Origin: Synechococcales cyanobacterium PMM_0073
GTDB lineage: Bacteria > Cyanobacteriota > Cyanobacteriia > Elainellales > Elainellaceae
Length of the DNA stretch: 11,301 nucleotides
Assembly (NCBI GenBank): GCA_949127695.1
Contig: CASBQH010000198.1
Location: 1 to 11,301, forward strand
Reading direction: 5' to 3'
The position numbers and the translations under genes are program-made. The notes below the pieces were generated by a model. That model worked only from the letters and a program-made list of their open reading frames with translations, made no database searches and had not been told where the DNA came from. Positions 1-6,359 of the stretch are shown in pieces; position 1 is the stretch's first letter, and each line of letters begins with the position of its first letter.

Positions 1-46
1 CGTCCTGGATCGGATCGTCGGGCAAGATATCGTCGGTGTCGTTCAC
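1..46 (-). CDS. 5' end of an unidentified gene running off the left edge
   Basis: On the minus strand a GTG (46-44) overlaps the stop codon of the upstream RSH gene (TGA, 45-43) in a GTGA arrangement typical of translationally coupled genes. The frame then stays open to the window edge and encodes about 15 very acidic residues (MNDTDDILPDDPIQD). Only this stub is visible, so neither the product nor the start can be established. The overlap is the only support. It could instead be chance read-through after the RSH stop. Confidence 0.3.
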   Translation of the reverse strand, partial: MNDTDDILPDDPIQD

Positions 47-2130
47 TGGGGAGAGTTTACTTTGGCGGCGGCCTGCCTTCGAGCCCGCGTGGCCCAGAAC
101 ATCCCCATGAGCAGAATGGCAATGCCGAGCCACTGTTCTGGAAGCACCGAAGAGCCCAGCGTCACCACGCCAATAATCGCCTCACCGGGCACGGGGGTAC
201 AGCAGCCCGCCAAGCTGTAGAGCAAGCCCTCGACGCCGTTAATTGGCGAGGACTTGGCGGTGGGGCGATGCGGCGCAGGAGTAATGGCCGCACCGCTAGC
301 CGGATGCAGCGCTTCTGGCTTTTCTTCTTTGGTGCCAATCGGCTGGCGGGCTTTAATCGCTTCTCGGAGCCGGTTGATCGCCAAATTCAGCGTGATTTCG
401 CCATAGCCAATCGCCGCCAGCAGATCGTCGGGGGTCTGGTAGTTGCAGCGTTCAGCCGCCGCCTGCATGGGTTCTGACTTCAGCAGCGCCTCAAAGCCCC
501 GCTTGCCCAGCTCTTTTTCCAGCATTTCGCGACCGCGCAAAATATTGTCGTCGCGGTGAAAATGCTTGTACCACTGCCGAATCCGGTTGCGCGCTCCCGG
601 CGTCACGGTAAAGTTGAGCCAGTCTAGGCTGGGATGGGCATTTTTTTGGGTAATAATTTCGACGATATCGCCGTTTTTCAAAGGCCGATCTAGCGTTACT
701 ATGCGGGCATTCACTCTAGCTCCGGCACAGCGGTTGCCCACCTGCGTATGGATGCGATAGGCAAAATCCACCGGAGTTGCGCCCTGTGCCAGGGCAATCA
801 CATCGCCATTCGGCGTGAACACATAGACATCATCATCAAACAGGTTGCCCTTAACGCTCTCCAGATATTCGTGAGCATCTTTGAGATCGTTCTGCCAGTC
901 GAGCAGCTGCCTCAGCCAGGTAAATTTTTCGTCATCCGCCGTCAGCTTGGCGTTGCTGCCGCCGCTTTCCTTATATTTCCAGTGAGCCGCAATCCCATAT
1001 TCAGCCACATGATGCATTTCTAAGGTGCGAATCTGCACCTCTAAAGGGCGTCCCGTATTGCCAATCACGATCGTATGCAATGACTGATAGCGGTTGGGCT
1101 TGGGCAGGCCAATATAGTCTTTGAACCGCCCCGGCACTGGACGAAAGGCATCATGCACCACGGCCAGCGCCCGGTAGCATTCGTCGTTGGTCTGGACAAT
1201 CAGCCGCACCGCCGCAATGTCATAGATCTCGTCAAAGCTTTTTTGCTGACGCTGCATTTTCTCATAGATGCCATACAGGTGCTTCGGGCGTCCGCTGATG
1301 TCATAGCACTGAATGCCCAGCTGATCGAGCCGCTCTTGCAGGGTGGCGGCGACGCTGGCGAGGCGGGCTTCACGGTCGCTGCGCTTGTCGGCAATCAGCT
1401 GGCGAATATCTTGGTAGGCTTCTGGCTCCAGATACTTAAAGGCCAGATCTTCTAATTCCCACTTAAATTGACCGATCCCCAGCCGATTCGCCAGCGGCGC
1501 AAAGATTTCGCGGGTTTCTAGGGCAATGCTGCGCCGCTTGGCGTCCGGCAGATGCTCCAGGGTTCGCATGTTATGCAGCCGATCGGCCAGCTTCACCACA
1601 ATCACCCGCACGTCCTGCGCCATCGCCAAGAACATGCGGCGGAAGTTTTCGGCCAGTCGCTCAGTTTTGCTGGAGAAATTGAACTTGGAGAGCTTGGTGA
1701 CGGCCTCAACTAGCCGCCGCACCTCTGCGCCAAACCGCTGCTCAATTTCTTCAGCGGTGACTTCGGTATCTTCAATCACGTCATGCAAAAAGCCTGCTGC
1801 AATCATGGTGGGACTGCCGCCCAACTCCCGCAGCAGCCCCGCCACCGCCACCGGATGGGCAATGTAGGGTTCGCCCGATGCCCGCTTTTGGCCTTTATGC
1901 AGCGCATAGGCAAAGGTAAAAGCATCGCAAACCAGGCGGGTTTCTGAAGAGCCTTCGAGAATACCGTTCTCTGGAGCCGACTGTAGGGTTGCCGCCGCTG
2001 CCCCAGATCCTATGGCCTCAGATCCTATGGCCTCAGATCCTGCCACCAATAAGGGCTGCTGCTCCCGCAAACAGTCTTGCAGCCAGTCTGGAACCGTAAT
2101 GTCAGTTGGGATTAAAGTTGCTGAGTTCAT
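43..2130 (-). CDS. rsh: RelA/SpoT-family (p)ppGpp synthetase/hydrolase, C-terminus replaced
   Basis: This bifunctional RSH enzyme makes and degrades the stringent-response alarmone (p)ppGpp in the cytoplasm. The HD hydrolase domain spans about residues 70-220, with His92, the His116-Asp117 pair (FLHDVIEDT) and LADRLHN at 181-187. The synthetase domain spans about 270-390, with RPKHLYGIYEKM (281-292), the GLPKPNRYQSLHT loop (341-353) and EVQIRT (364-369). A TGS domain lies at about 434-496 (VYVFTPNGD). The Cys-containing segment AGCCTPVPGE starts at 641, but after GVVT (654-657) the usual remainder of that domain and the ACT domain are absent. They are replaced by about 38 residues with one hydrophobic segment (663-680) and a basic tail, resembling the end of an EamA/DMT transporter. 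Cyanobacterial RSH proteins usually have about 740-780 residues; this has 695. The ATG at 2130 gives a family-like N-terminus, but no strong ribosome-binding site is seen. The N-domain identification is secure. Confidence 0.95.
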   Translation of the reverse strand: MNSATLIPTDITVPDWLQDCLREQQPLLVAGSEAIGSEAIGSGAAAATLQSAPENGILEGSSETRLVCDAFTFAYALHKGQKRASGEPYIAHPVAVAGLLRELGGSPTMIAAGFLHDVIEDTEVTAEEIEQRFGAEVRRLVEAVTKLSKFNFSSKTERLAENFRRMFLAMAQDVRVIVVKLADRLHNMRTLEHLPDAKRRSIALETREIFAPLANRLGIGQFKWELEDLAFKYLEPEAYQDIRQLIADKRSDREARLASVAATLQERLDQLGIQCYDISGRPKHLYGIYEKMQRQQKSFDEIYDIAAVRLIVQTNDECYRALAVVHDAFRPVPGRFKDYIGLPKPNRYQSLHTIVIGNTGRPLEVQIRTLEMHHVAEYGIAAHWKYKESGGSNAKLTADDEKFTWLRQLLDWQNDLKDAHEYLESVKGNLFDDDVYVFTPNGDVIALAQGATPVDFAYRIHTQVGNRCAGARVNARIVTLDRPLKNGDIVEIITQKNAHPSLDWLNFTVTPGARNRIRQWYKHFHRDDNILRGREMLEKELGKRGFEALLKSEPMQAAAERCNYQTPDDLLAAIGYGEITLNLAINRLREAIKARQPIGTKEEKPEALHPASGAAITPAPHRPTAKSSPINGVEGLLYSLAGCCTPVPGEAIIGVVTLGSSVLPEQWLGIAILLMGMFWATRARRQAAAKVNSPQ
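2004..2040. repeat. 15-bp in-frame tandem repeat in the RSH N-terminus
   Basis: The unit CAGATCCTATGGCCT occurs twice in full (2004-2018 and 2019-2033) and partly a third time (from 2034). On the minus strand it encodes the repeated GSEAI residues 32-41 in the linker ahead of the HD domain. The unit length is a multiple of three, so copy-number change keeps the frame. Confidence 0.9.
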
Positions 2131-2482
2131 GCCATCAAGCCCAGAATTTGGAGTGACTGATAAAGATGCGTGAGTAATGCAGTTGGCTAAAGTCTACAGC
2201 ATCGATCGAGCGGGATCTTGCCTCTGAGATAGTTCAGTCGGCGTCATTCAAGTCAGATCGTGAATTCTAGCCCAGCCCTAGTTTGGGAACTTAACTAGGA
2301 CTGACAGCGCGCAAAGTAAGGAATTGGGAGAAATCAAAGATCCCCGGCGCTCGATCACAGTCTGCAAGCGGCAAGTCTATATTCTTAACACTACTTTAAC
2401 CCGAACTGCCCAAACCCGAACCTGCCAAATTCTGGGGCGCTATGCTGGATCCAGCAGATCAATTTGTTGTAACCACAATCTG
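2131..2482. other. Divergent intergenic region between rsh and patD
   Basis: These 352 bases separate the diverging rsh and patD genes and must hold both promoters, but no convincing -35/-10 pair was found. A TTG-initiated frame continuous with patD begins at 2324, but its extra 53 residues look non-coding. Visible elements are a degenerate direct repeat at 2400-2429 and TTGTTGTAACCACAA (TTGT-N7-ACAA) a few bases upstream of the patD start. No RNA gene was recognised. Confidence 0.5.
2400..2429. repeat. Degenerate 15-bp tandem repeat upstream of patD
   Basis: CCCGAACTGCCCAAA (2400-2414) is followed directly by CCCGAACCTGCCAAA (2415-2429), with 12 of 15 positions identical. It lies 54-83 bases before the patD ATG, so it could be a paired protein-binding site. 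That role is inference. Confidence 0.5.
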
Positions 2483-2848
2483 ATGAACGCATCGGCATAT
2501 CAGCCCATCTATCAGCAGGCTCAGGCTTTGCTCCAGCGCTTGCAGCAGGCTAATTTGAGCGATGCAGAGCTGCTGGCCAGCTTGGCTCAAGCCCAGCAGC
2601 AGCTTCAGCAAGGCTTATCGCCAGATAGCGCCAGCGACTTGGGCCGCCAGCTTCAGCCGCTGCAAATTGAGATCAACAAACAGATGCGACTGCTCGAAAC
2701 CGATGCAATTTTTTTAAAAGCGGCAAGGCAACCCGCCACGGCTCACCAGCGTCGCCAGCAGATCCAAGTCAGAGTCGGGCTGCTGCTGCGCTACTCTGAG
2801 GCCATTTTGGCGCTCTGTGCTGCTGATCTAGGGGAACCGCCAGCCTGA
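2483..2848 (+). CDS. patD: PatD-like heterocyst frequency control protein
   Basis: This 121-residue soluble protein is rich in Gln, Leu and Ala and looks almost wholly helical. It matches the cyanobacterial PatD family as I remember it, notably in the segment LLETDAIFLKAARQPATAHQRRQQI at about residues 67-91 followed by a helix ending LLLRYSEAILAL. In Anabaena, PatD influences heterocyst frequency, and the family is also present in cyanobacteria that make no heterocysts, so it is not proof of differentiation. The ATG at 2483 is preferred over the TTG at 2324 because family similarity begins there. No strong Shine-Dalgarno precedes it. The gene points the same way as psbX, 127 bases downstream. 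The family call is from memory of conserved patterns. Confidence 0.8.
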   Translation: MNASAYQPIYQQAQALLQRLQQANLSDAELLASLAQAQQQLQQGLSPDSASDLGRQLQPLQIEINKQMRLLETDAIFLKAARQPATAHQRRQQIQVRVGLLLRYSEAILALCAADLGEPPA

Positions 2849-2933
2849 TTGCCTGCCCAGAATCATCTTGGCAAAGCTTCCCAAATGCGCCCTCAAATCG
2901 ATAATATGTTAAGCAGAAGCTACGGCAGCTCTC

Positions 2934-2962
2934 AATTCCGCACAAATTCCGCATAATCCGCA
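2934..2962 (+). promoter_or_regulatory. Helically phased (A)ATTCCGCA repeats before psbX
   Basis: AATTCCGCA occurs at 2934-2942 and 2945-2953, and the shortened AATCCGCA at 2955-2962. The copies start 11 and 10 bases apart, about one DNA turn, and end 13 bases before the psbX start codon. They could be binding sites for a regulator or an element of the 5' leader. The repeats are directly visible. The function is unknown. Confidence 0.5.
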
Positions 2963-2975
2963 AAGGTAAAATTTC

Positions 2976-3095
2976 ATGACTCCTTCTTTAGCAAACTTTC
3001 TCTATAGCATTCTGGCTGGCATCTTCATCGTGGTGATTCCAGTGATCGGCGCGCTGGTTTTCATCAGCCAAAAGGACAAAATTCAGCGCGGTTAA
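2976..3095 (+). CDS. psbX: Photosystem II protein PsbX
   Basis: This gene encodes 39 residues, the usual size for PsbX, a single-helix thylakoid subunit at the periphery of photosystem II near cytochrome b559. The protein begins MTPSLANFLYSILAG, crosses the membrane with a hydrophobic stretch at about residues 8-30, and ends with the hallmark FISQKDKIQRG. AAGG at 2963-2966 is a modest ribosome-binding site nine bases before the ATG. The gene is followed in the same direction by ycf66. It is easily missed because of its length, but start, stop, length and both family signatures all agree. Confidence 0.95.
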   Translation: MTPSLANFLYSILAGIFIVVIPVIGALVFISQKDKIQRG

Positions 3096-3118
3096 TGGCG
3101 CTGAGATAAATTACCCAT

Positions 3119-3169
3119 AGCTGCGGCTGCTTGATGCAGGGACTCCGCCCGACTCAGGCAGCTTTAATT
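3119..3169 (+). terminator. Possible weak terminator or attenuator between psbX and ycf66
   Basis: AGCTGC (3119-3124) can pair with GCAGCT (3158-3163), followed by TTAATTT. The stem is short and the loop long, although inner CTGC/GCAG pairing could stabilise it. It could partly separate the highly expressed small gene from ycf66. Confidence 0.25.
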
Positions 3170-3215
3170 TGCTGGCAAACTCGCTAACATAGGGACATAG
3201 AAACGGAGAACTGCA

Positions 3216-3962
3216 ATGCTGAACTGGAGCCTTGGACTGGGCGGGATCTTAGGCATCACGCTGATGATGGCAGGCGTAGGCTTATATTTTTTGCGGACGC
3301 TGCGCCCCAACTTGGCCAGAGATCACGATATCGTCTTTGCGGCGGTGGCTCTGCTCTGCGGCGGCATTCTGCTGTTTCAAAGCTGGCGACTGGATCCAAT
3401 TTTGCAGTTCGCGCAGTTCCTCTCCATTGGCTCGGCGGTCTGGTTTGCCTACGAAACCGTTCGCCTGCGCGGCATTACCACAGAGCAGGCCAAGCGCTCA
3501 ACGCCGATGGTGGACGATGAGCGTCCGGTCAGCCGGGTGTATCGAGCTGAGCTAGATGAGCTAACACCGCTCGACGAGCAGCGCAACACCACCCGCCGGA
3601 TTCGCAGCAGCCGAGACGGACGCGACGACTATCGCGACTCTGGCCGAGATGGCTACGACGAGCGGGGACGCGATTATCGCGGCGAGCGAGCCGCCAACGA
3701 CACCGACGCCCGCCGCAGCTCACGTCCGCTGCCGCCTGAGCGCGATAGCCGTGGCAACTGGGATGAGCCAGAAGCCAATCGCGGTATGAGAGAATCGATT
3801 CGAGACGACAGCTTTTCGCCGCGCCGCCCCAGCAGCAATCGCCCTGCCGCATCGCCGAGAAAGCGCGGCAGCGAAGCCGACTATGTAGACTATCGCCCCG
3901 TTGATCTGCCAGAAGGCTCAGACCGACCCGCCTCAGACCGACCCAGAGACGACTGGCAATAG
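3216..3962 (+). CDS. ycf66: Ycf66 family membrane protein with long Arg/Asp-rich tail
   Basis: This 248-residue protein belongs to the Ycf66 family, found in cyanobacteria and some plastid genomes, whose function is not established. Three hydrophobic segments lie at about residues 6-26, 38-56 and 62-82. The typical signature runs through RPNLARDHDIVFAAVALLCG and SWRLDPILQFAQF (residues 30-69). After about residue 88 the protein becomes a hydrophilic, probably disordered tail of some 160 residues dominated by Arg, Asp, Ser and Pro, with repeats such as SDRPASDRP near the end. The start is supported by GGAG at 3205-3208, seven bases before the ATG. A strong terminator follows the stop. The conserved part is the membrane domain; the tail is variable in such proteins. 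Confidence 0.9.
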   Translation: MLNWSLGLGGILGITLMMAGVGLYFLRTLRPNLARDHDIVFAAVALLCGGILLFQSWRLDPILQFAQFLSIGSAVWFAYETVRLRGITTEQAKRSTPMVDDERPVSRVYRAELDELTPLDEQRNTTRRIRSSRDGRDDYRDSGRDGYDERGRDYRGERAANDTDARRSSRPLPPERDSRGNWDEPEANRGMRESIRDDSFSPRRPSSNRPAASPRKRGSEADYVDYRPVDLPEGSDRPASDRPRDDWQ

Positions 3963-3989
3963 CTCTTCACTCTTCACTAAAGCTTTTAG

Positions 3990-4036
3990 ATCAGCTTTGA
4001 GCCTCGCCCTACGGCAAACTTAAAGCTGATTTTTTT
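3990..4036 (+). terminator. Rho-independent-type terminator after ycf66
   Basis: ATCAGCTTT (3990-3998) pairs perfectly with AAAGCTGAT (4022-4030) across a 23-base loop. Seven T residues at 4030-4036 follow, and a second run of T lies shortly after. It sits 27 bases past the ycf66 stop and closes the patD-psbX-ycf66 side. Confidence 0.75.
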
Positions 4037-4237
4037 GGTTTTTTTGGGGCGTCAATGCATCCGACGCGACAATATTCCAACTTTATTCGTATTTATAGTA
4101 TTGACAGGCAGGGGTTGTTGCAGGCTGTAATAGAGTTAGCAGCTTGTTTAAAAGTTCAGAAGGCCGATTTTGAACTTGCTCACCCAGCTCGCTCAGTCTG
4201 CTTGCTCCACACACCCTTAATCAAGCCAAAGTTCAGT

Positions 4238-5365
4238 ATGTATAAATTCTCTTCTCCTCACAAATTTTTCCGCCAAACGGCTGCCGCCTCGCTGGCGCTG
4301 ACCCTCCTGAACGCCGCTTCACCCGTGGAACTGTTAAACCTGGCCAAGCTGGGGCAACCCGCTAGCAGCGCTCTGGCTCAGCAAGATGCCGAAGAAGCCG
4401 TGAACGTCCGCGTCTATACAGCAGCCAGTCCGGCGGTCGTTTCTATTGAAGCGGGCGACGGCAGCGGCAGCGGCATTATTATTAGCCCTGATGGCCTGAT
4501 CTTGACCAATGCCCATGTGGTCAGCGGCCAGACTACAGTCAAGGTGATTTTGGCAGATGGCAAGAAGCTGGAGGGCGACGTGGTTGCCTTTGGCCGAGCT
4601 GATCTCGATTTGGCAGCTGTGCAGGTGCGAGATGCTCAAAATCTGCCGACGATCACGATTGCGCCCTTAGGCTCAGTGGCAGTGGGGCAGCGAGCTTTTG
4701 CCATTGGCAACCCGTTTGGCCAGTTTCAGGGCACTTTTACCACTGGCATTGTCAGCCGAATTGACCCAGAGCGCGGGCTGATTCAGACTGATACGGCCAT
4801 TAACCCCGGCAATTCAGGTGGCCCGCTCTTGAATAACCAAGGCGAGCTAATTGGCGTCAACAGCGCCATTTTTGCGCCCAGAGGCGCGTCCGGCAATATC
4901 GGCATTGGCTTTGCGATTAATATTGATCAAGTCGAGCCGTTTCTGGTTTCGGTGCGGGATGGCTCAGCGCCGCGCACGGCCCAGCAAACCTCGCCGCTCT
5001 TGGGCGGACAGCGGGCAGAGCGAATTGCCCTGAATCGCCCGGTAGAAGGGCAGCTCACCCAGGCCAGCGGCTTGCATCCGGCAGACCGCAGCTACTTCAA
5101 CGCCTACAATTTTGAAGGTAAGGCAGGGCAGCAGATCGAAATTGACATGACCAGCAGCGAAATTGATCCCTATCTGATTTTGCTGGCTCCAGATGGCCAA
5201 GACCTGGCGCATGACGATGATGGCGGCGGTGGCGCTAACGCCCGACTGGTGATGGCGCTGCCAGTAGATGGCACTTACACCGTGCTGGCTAATACTTACC
5301 GAGTGGGCGAAACTGGGCATTACAACCTGCGCCTCAGCCTGAAAAGCTCTCAGCTCCAGCGGTAG
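4238..5365 (+). CDS. Secreted trypsin-like serine protease with PPC domain (HtrA-like, no PDZ)
   Basis: With the ATG at 4238 this is a 375-residue exported protease. A signal peptide is visible: basic residues near 9-12, a hydrophobic core at about 14-26 and a likely cleavage after ALA at 45-47. The S1C/HtrA-type catalytic domain spans about 55-240, with His93 in TNAHVVSG, Asp124 in ADLDLAAV and Ser193 in NPGNSGGPLL. Where HtrA/Deg proteins carry PDZ domains, this one has a linker (242-265) and then a pre-peptidase C-terminal (PPC) beta-sandwich domain at about 268-369, with the acidic-glycine cluster AHDDDGGGGANARL. PPC domains usually occur in secreted peptidases. A periplasmic or extracellular role is therefore likely, and the substrate is unknown. 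The frame is open upstream to 4055, but those 61 residues lack any recognisable feature and would hide the signal peptide. No strong promoter was found in 4037-4237. Confidence 0.9.
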   Translation: MYKFSSPHKFFRQTAAASLALTLLNAASPVELLNLAKLGQPASSALAQQDAEEAVNVRVYTAASPAVVSIEAGDGSGSGIIISPDGLILTNAHVVSGQTTVKVILADGKKLEGDVVAFGRADLDLAAVQVRDAQNLPTITIAPLGSVAVGQRAFAIGNPFGQFQGTFTTGIVSRIDPERGLIQTDTAINPGNSGGPLLNNQGELIGVNSAIFAPRGASGNIGIGFAINIDQVEPFLVSVRDGSAPRTAQQTSPLLGGQRAERIALNRPVEGQLTQASGLHPADRSYFNAYNFEGKAGQQIEIDMTSSEIDPYLILLAPDGQDLAHDDDGGGGANARLVMALPVDGTYTVLANTYRVGETGHYNLRLSLKSSQLQR

Positions 5366-5387
5366 GCTGGGTTAAGCTATCAAAACC

Positions 5388-5426
5388 AAAGAGCGCGTCC
5401 AGACTCATGCTCTGGACGCGCTCTTT
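5388..5426. terminator. Strong bidirectional hairpin between convergent genes
   Basis: AAAGAGCGCGTCCAGA (5388-5403) and TCTGGACGCGCTCTTT (5411-5426) form a perfect 16-bp stem with a seven-base loop. It lies between the stop codons of the converging protease and DUF2996 genes. T runs are short on the plus side (TTT) and better on the minus side (CTTTGGTTTTG), so it probably ends both transcripts. Confidence 0.8.
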
Positions 5427-5452
5427 GAGTGAGTTGGCTAGCCAATAGGCGG

Positions 5453-5923
5453 CTAATTCATCACCAGCCATTTCTGGCCGTTCAGCCTTTGTAGCGTGTA
5501 GAGCAGCAGCAAATCGAGGTTAACTTTACGTTCGTCAATCATGAACGACTCGATCATCGTCGGCTCTGCGCCACTGTCGGCACAGGTGTAGAACTTCGCA
5601 GCCTGCAAATCTTCTTTGGAGAAGATGATCGTAAACTGTCGTCCACCCTGAATCTGGCCAATCACCTGCCAGCATTCCTCGTCGCCCAGCGCCGCAATGG
5701 GCAGTCGGCGCTTGACAAACTGGAGTTCGGTTTCTGGAATGCCTGCTTTCGCCAGCATCTGCTTTAGACCGGGCAGAAAATCCTGGCTGATAAATTCAGT
5801 AAATGGCTTGTCTTCTAAAGCAGGCGGCTTTTCTTTTTTGGCAGCTTTTTTTTCACTGACCTCGGCTGCGGGTGCTTTAGCCGCTGCTTCGGGGGTAGAA
5901 TCGGGCGCAGTTTCGTCTGGCAT
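5453..5923 (-). CDS. DUF2996 family protein
   Basis: This 156-residue soluble protein has a low-complexity, Ala/Lys/Glu-rich N-terminal stretch (1-38). The conserved DUF2996 domain follows, from KPFTEFISQDFLPGLK to the end. Diagnostic pieces are ECWQVIGQIQGGRQFTI (about 83-99) and the closing ESFMIDERKVNLDLL and LYTLQRLNGQKW. The family is typical of cyanobacteria and plants. From memory, the plant homologue has been linked to the NAD(P)H dehydrogenase-like complex subunit NdhV; I could not confirm that here. The gene lies 91 bases downstream of the MoaD-like gene on the same strand, with a short hairpin in the gap, so it may be the last gene of a thrC transcript or have its own promoter. It ends just before the bidirectional hairpin. 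Confidence 0.85.
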   Translation of the reverse strand: MPDETAPDSTPEAAAKAPAAEVSEKKAAKKEKPPALEDKPFTEFISQDFLPGLKQMLAKAGIPETELQFVKRRLPIAALGDEECWQVIGQIQGGRQFTIIFSKEDLQAAKFYTCADSGAEPTMIESFMIDERKVNLDLLLLYTLQRLNGQKWLVMN

Positions 5924-5975
5924 GGGCGACCTAGCTCTTTAAGTGAAGGGTGATACTCAAACTGTAAGACCTGCC

Positions 5976-6000
5976 GCAGAATTGTTCAAGCGAATTCTGC
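5976..6000 (-). terminator. Short hairpin downstream of the MoaD-like gene
   Basis: GCAGAATT (5976-5983) pairs with AATTCTGC (5993-6000) around a nine-base loop, 14 bases past the MoaD-like stop. There is no T run on the minus strand after it. It is at best a weak terminator or an RNA-processing element before the DUF2996 gene. Confidence 0.3.
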
Positions 6001-6014
6001 AATCCCAGCTCTGG

Positions 6015-6290
6015 CTAGCCGCCCGCTACTGCCGGAACGATGCTGACCTCATCGCCAGCGTTTAAGGCGGTATTTGGCCCATCTAGGAAGCGGATATCTT
6101 CGCTGTTGACATAAAAATTGATGAACCGCCGCAGGTTGCCCTGCTCGTCGCAAAGCCGCGCTTTAATGCCCGGAAAATCCTGTTCGAGTGTATTCAGGAG
6201 TTCTAGGATGCTGCCGCCATCGCATTCGATGCTGGCCTGATCGCGGGTGAACTTTTGCAGCGGCGTCGGAATGAGTACTTTGACAGACAT
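6015..6290 (-). CDS. MoaD/ThiS-family ubiquitin-like sulfur carrier
   Basis: This 91-residue protein has the beta-grasp pattern of the MoaD/ThiS family and ends exactly in Gly-Gly (IVPAVAGG), the tail that is adenylated and thiocarboxylated in sulfur carriers. Internal signatures are [23 protein letters not shown] (about 40-62) and GDEVSIVP near the end. It follows thrC by 69 bases on the same strand, so the two are probably co-transcribed. Pairing with a PLP enzyme recalls the CysO-CysM and HcyS-type systems, where a carrier protein donates sulfur for amino-acid synthesis. That role is inference. A classical function in molybdopterin synthesis is less favoured because no moa genes are nearby. 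The distance to typical MoaD sequences was not measured. Confidence 0.85.
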   Translation of the reverse strand: MSVKVLIPTPLQKFTRDQASIECDGGSILELLNTLEQDFPGIKARLCDEQGNLRRFINFYVNSEDIRFLDGPNTALNAGDEVSIVPAVAGG

Positions 6291-6359
6291 GGCTCAAAGA
6301 AAAAATAGTTGAACGAAAAAGCGAGTTGAACGAGGCTAGTCAAGATTTTGCCGCCGAAC

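Noticed and set aside
2324..2482. TTG-started extension of the patD frame
   Set aside because: The PatD-like sequence begins at the ATG at 2483, and the extra residues are basic and unrelated to the family.
4099..4130. TTGACA followed by TAATAG as a protease promoter
   Set aside because: The spacing is about 21 bases, too long for a normal -35/-10 pair.
4055..4237. Upstream extension of the protease frame by 61 residues
   Set aside because: It would bury an obvious signal peptide, shows no family similarity and lies in the region after the ycf66 terminator.
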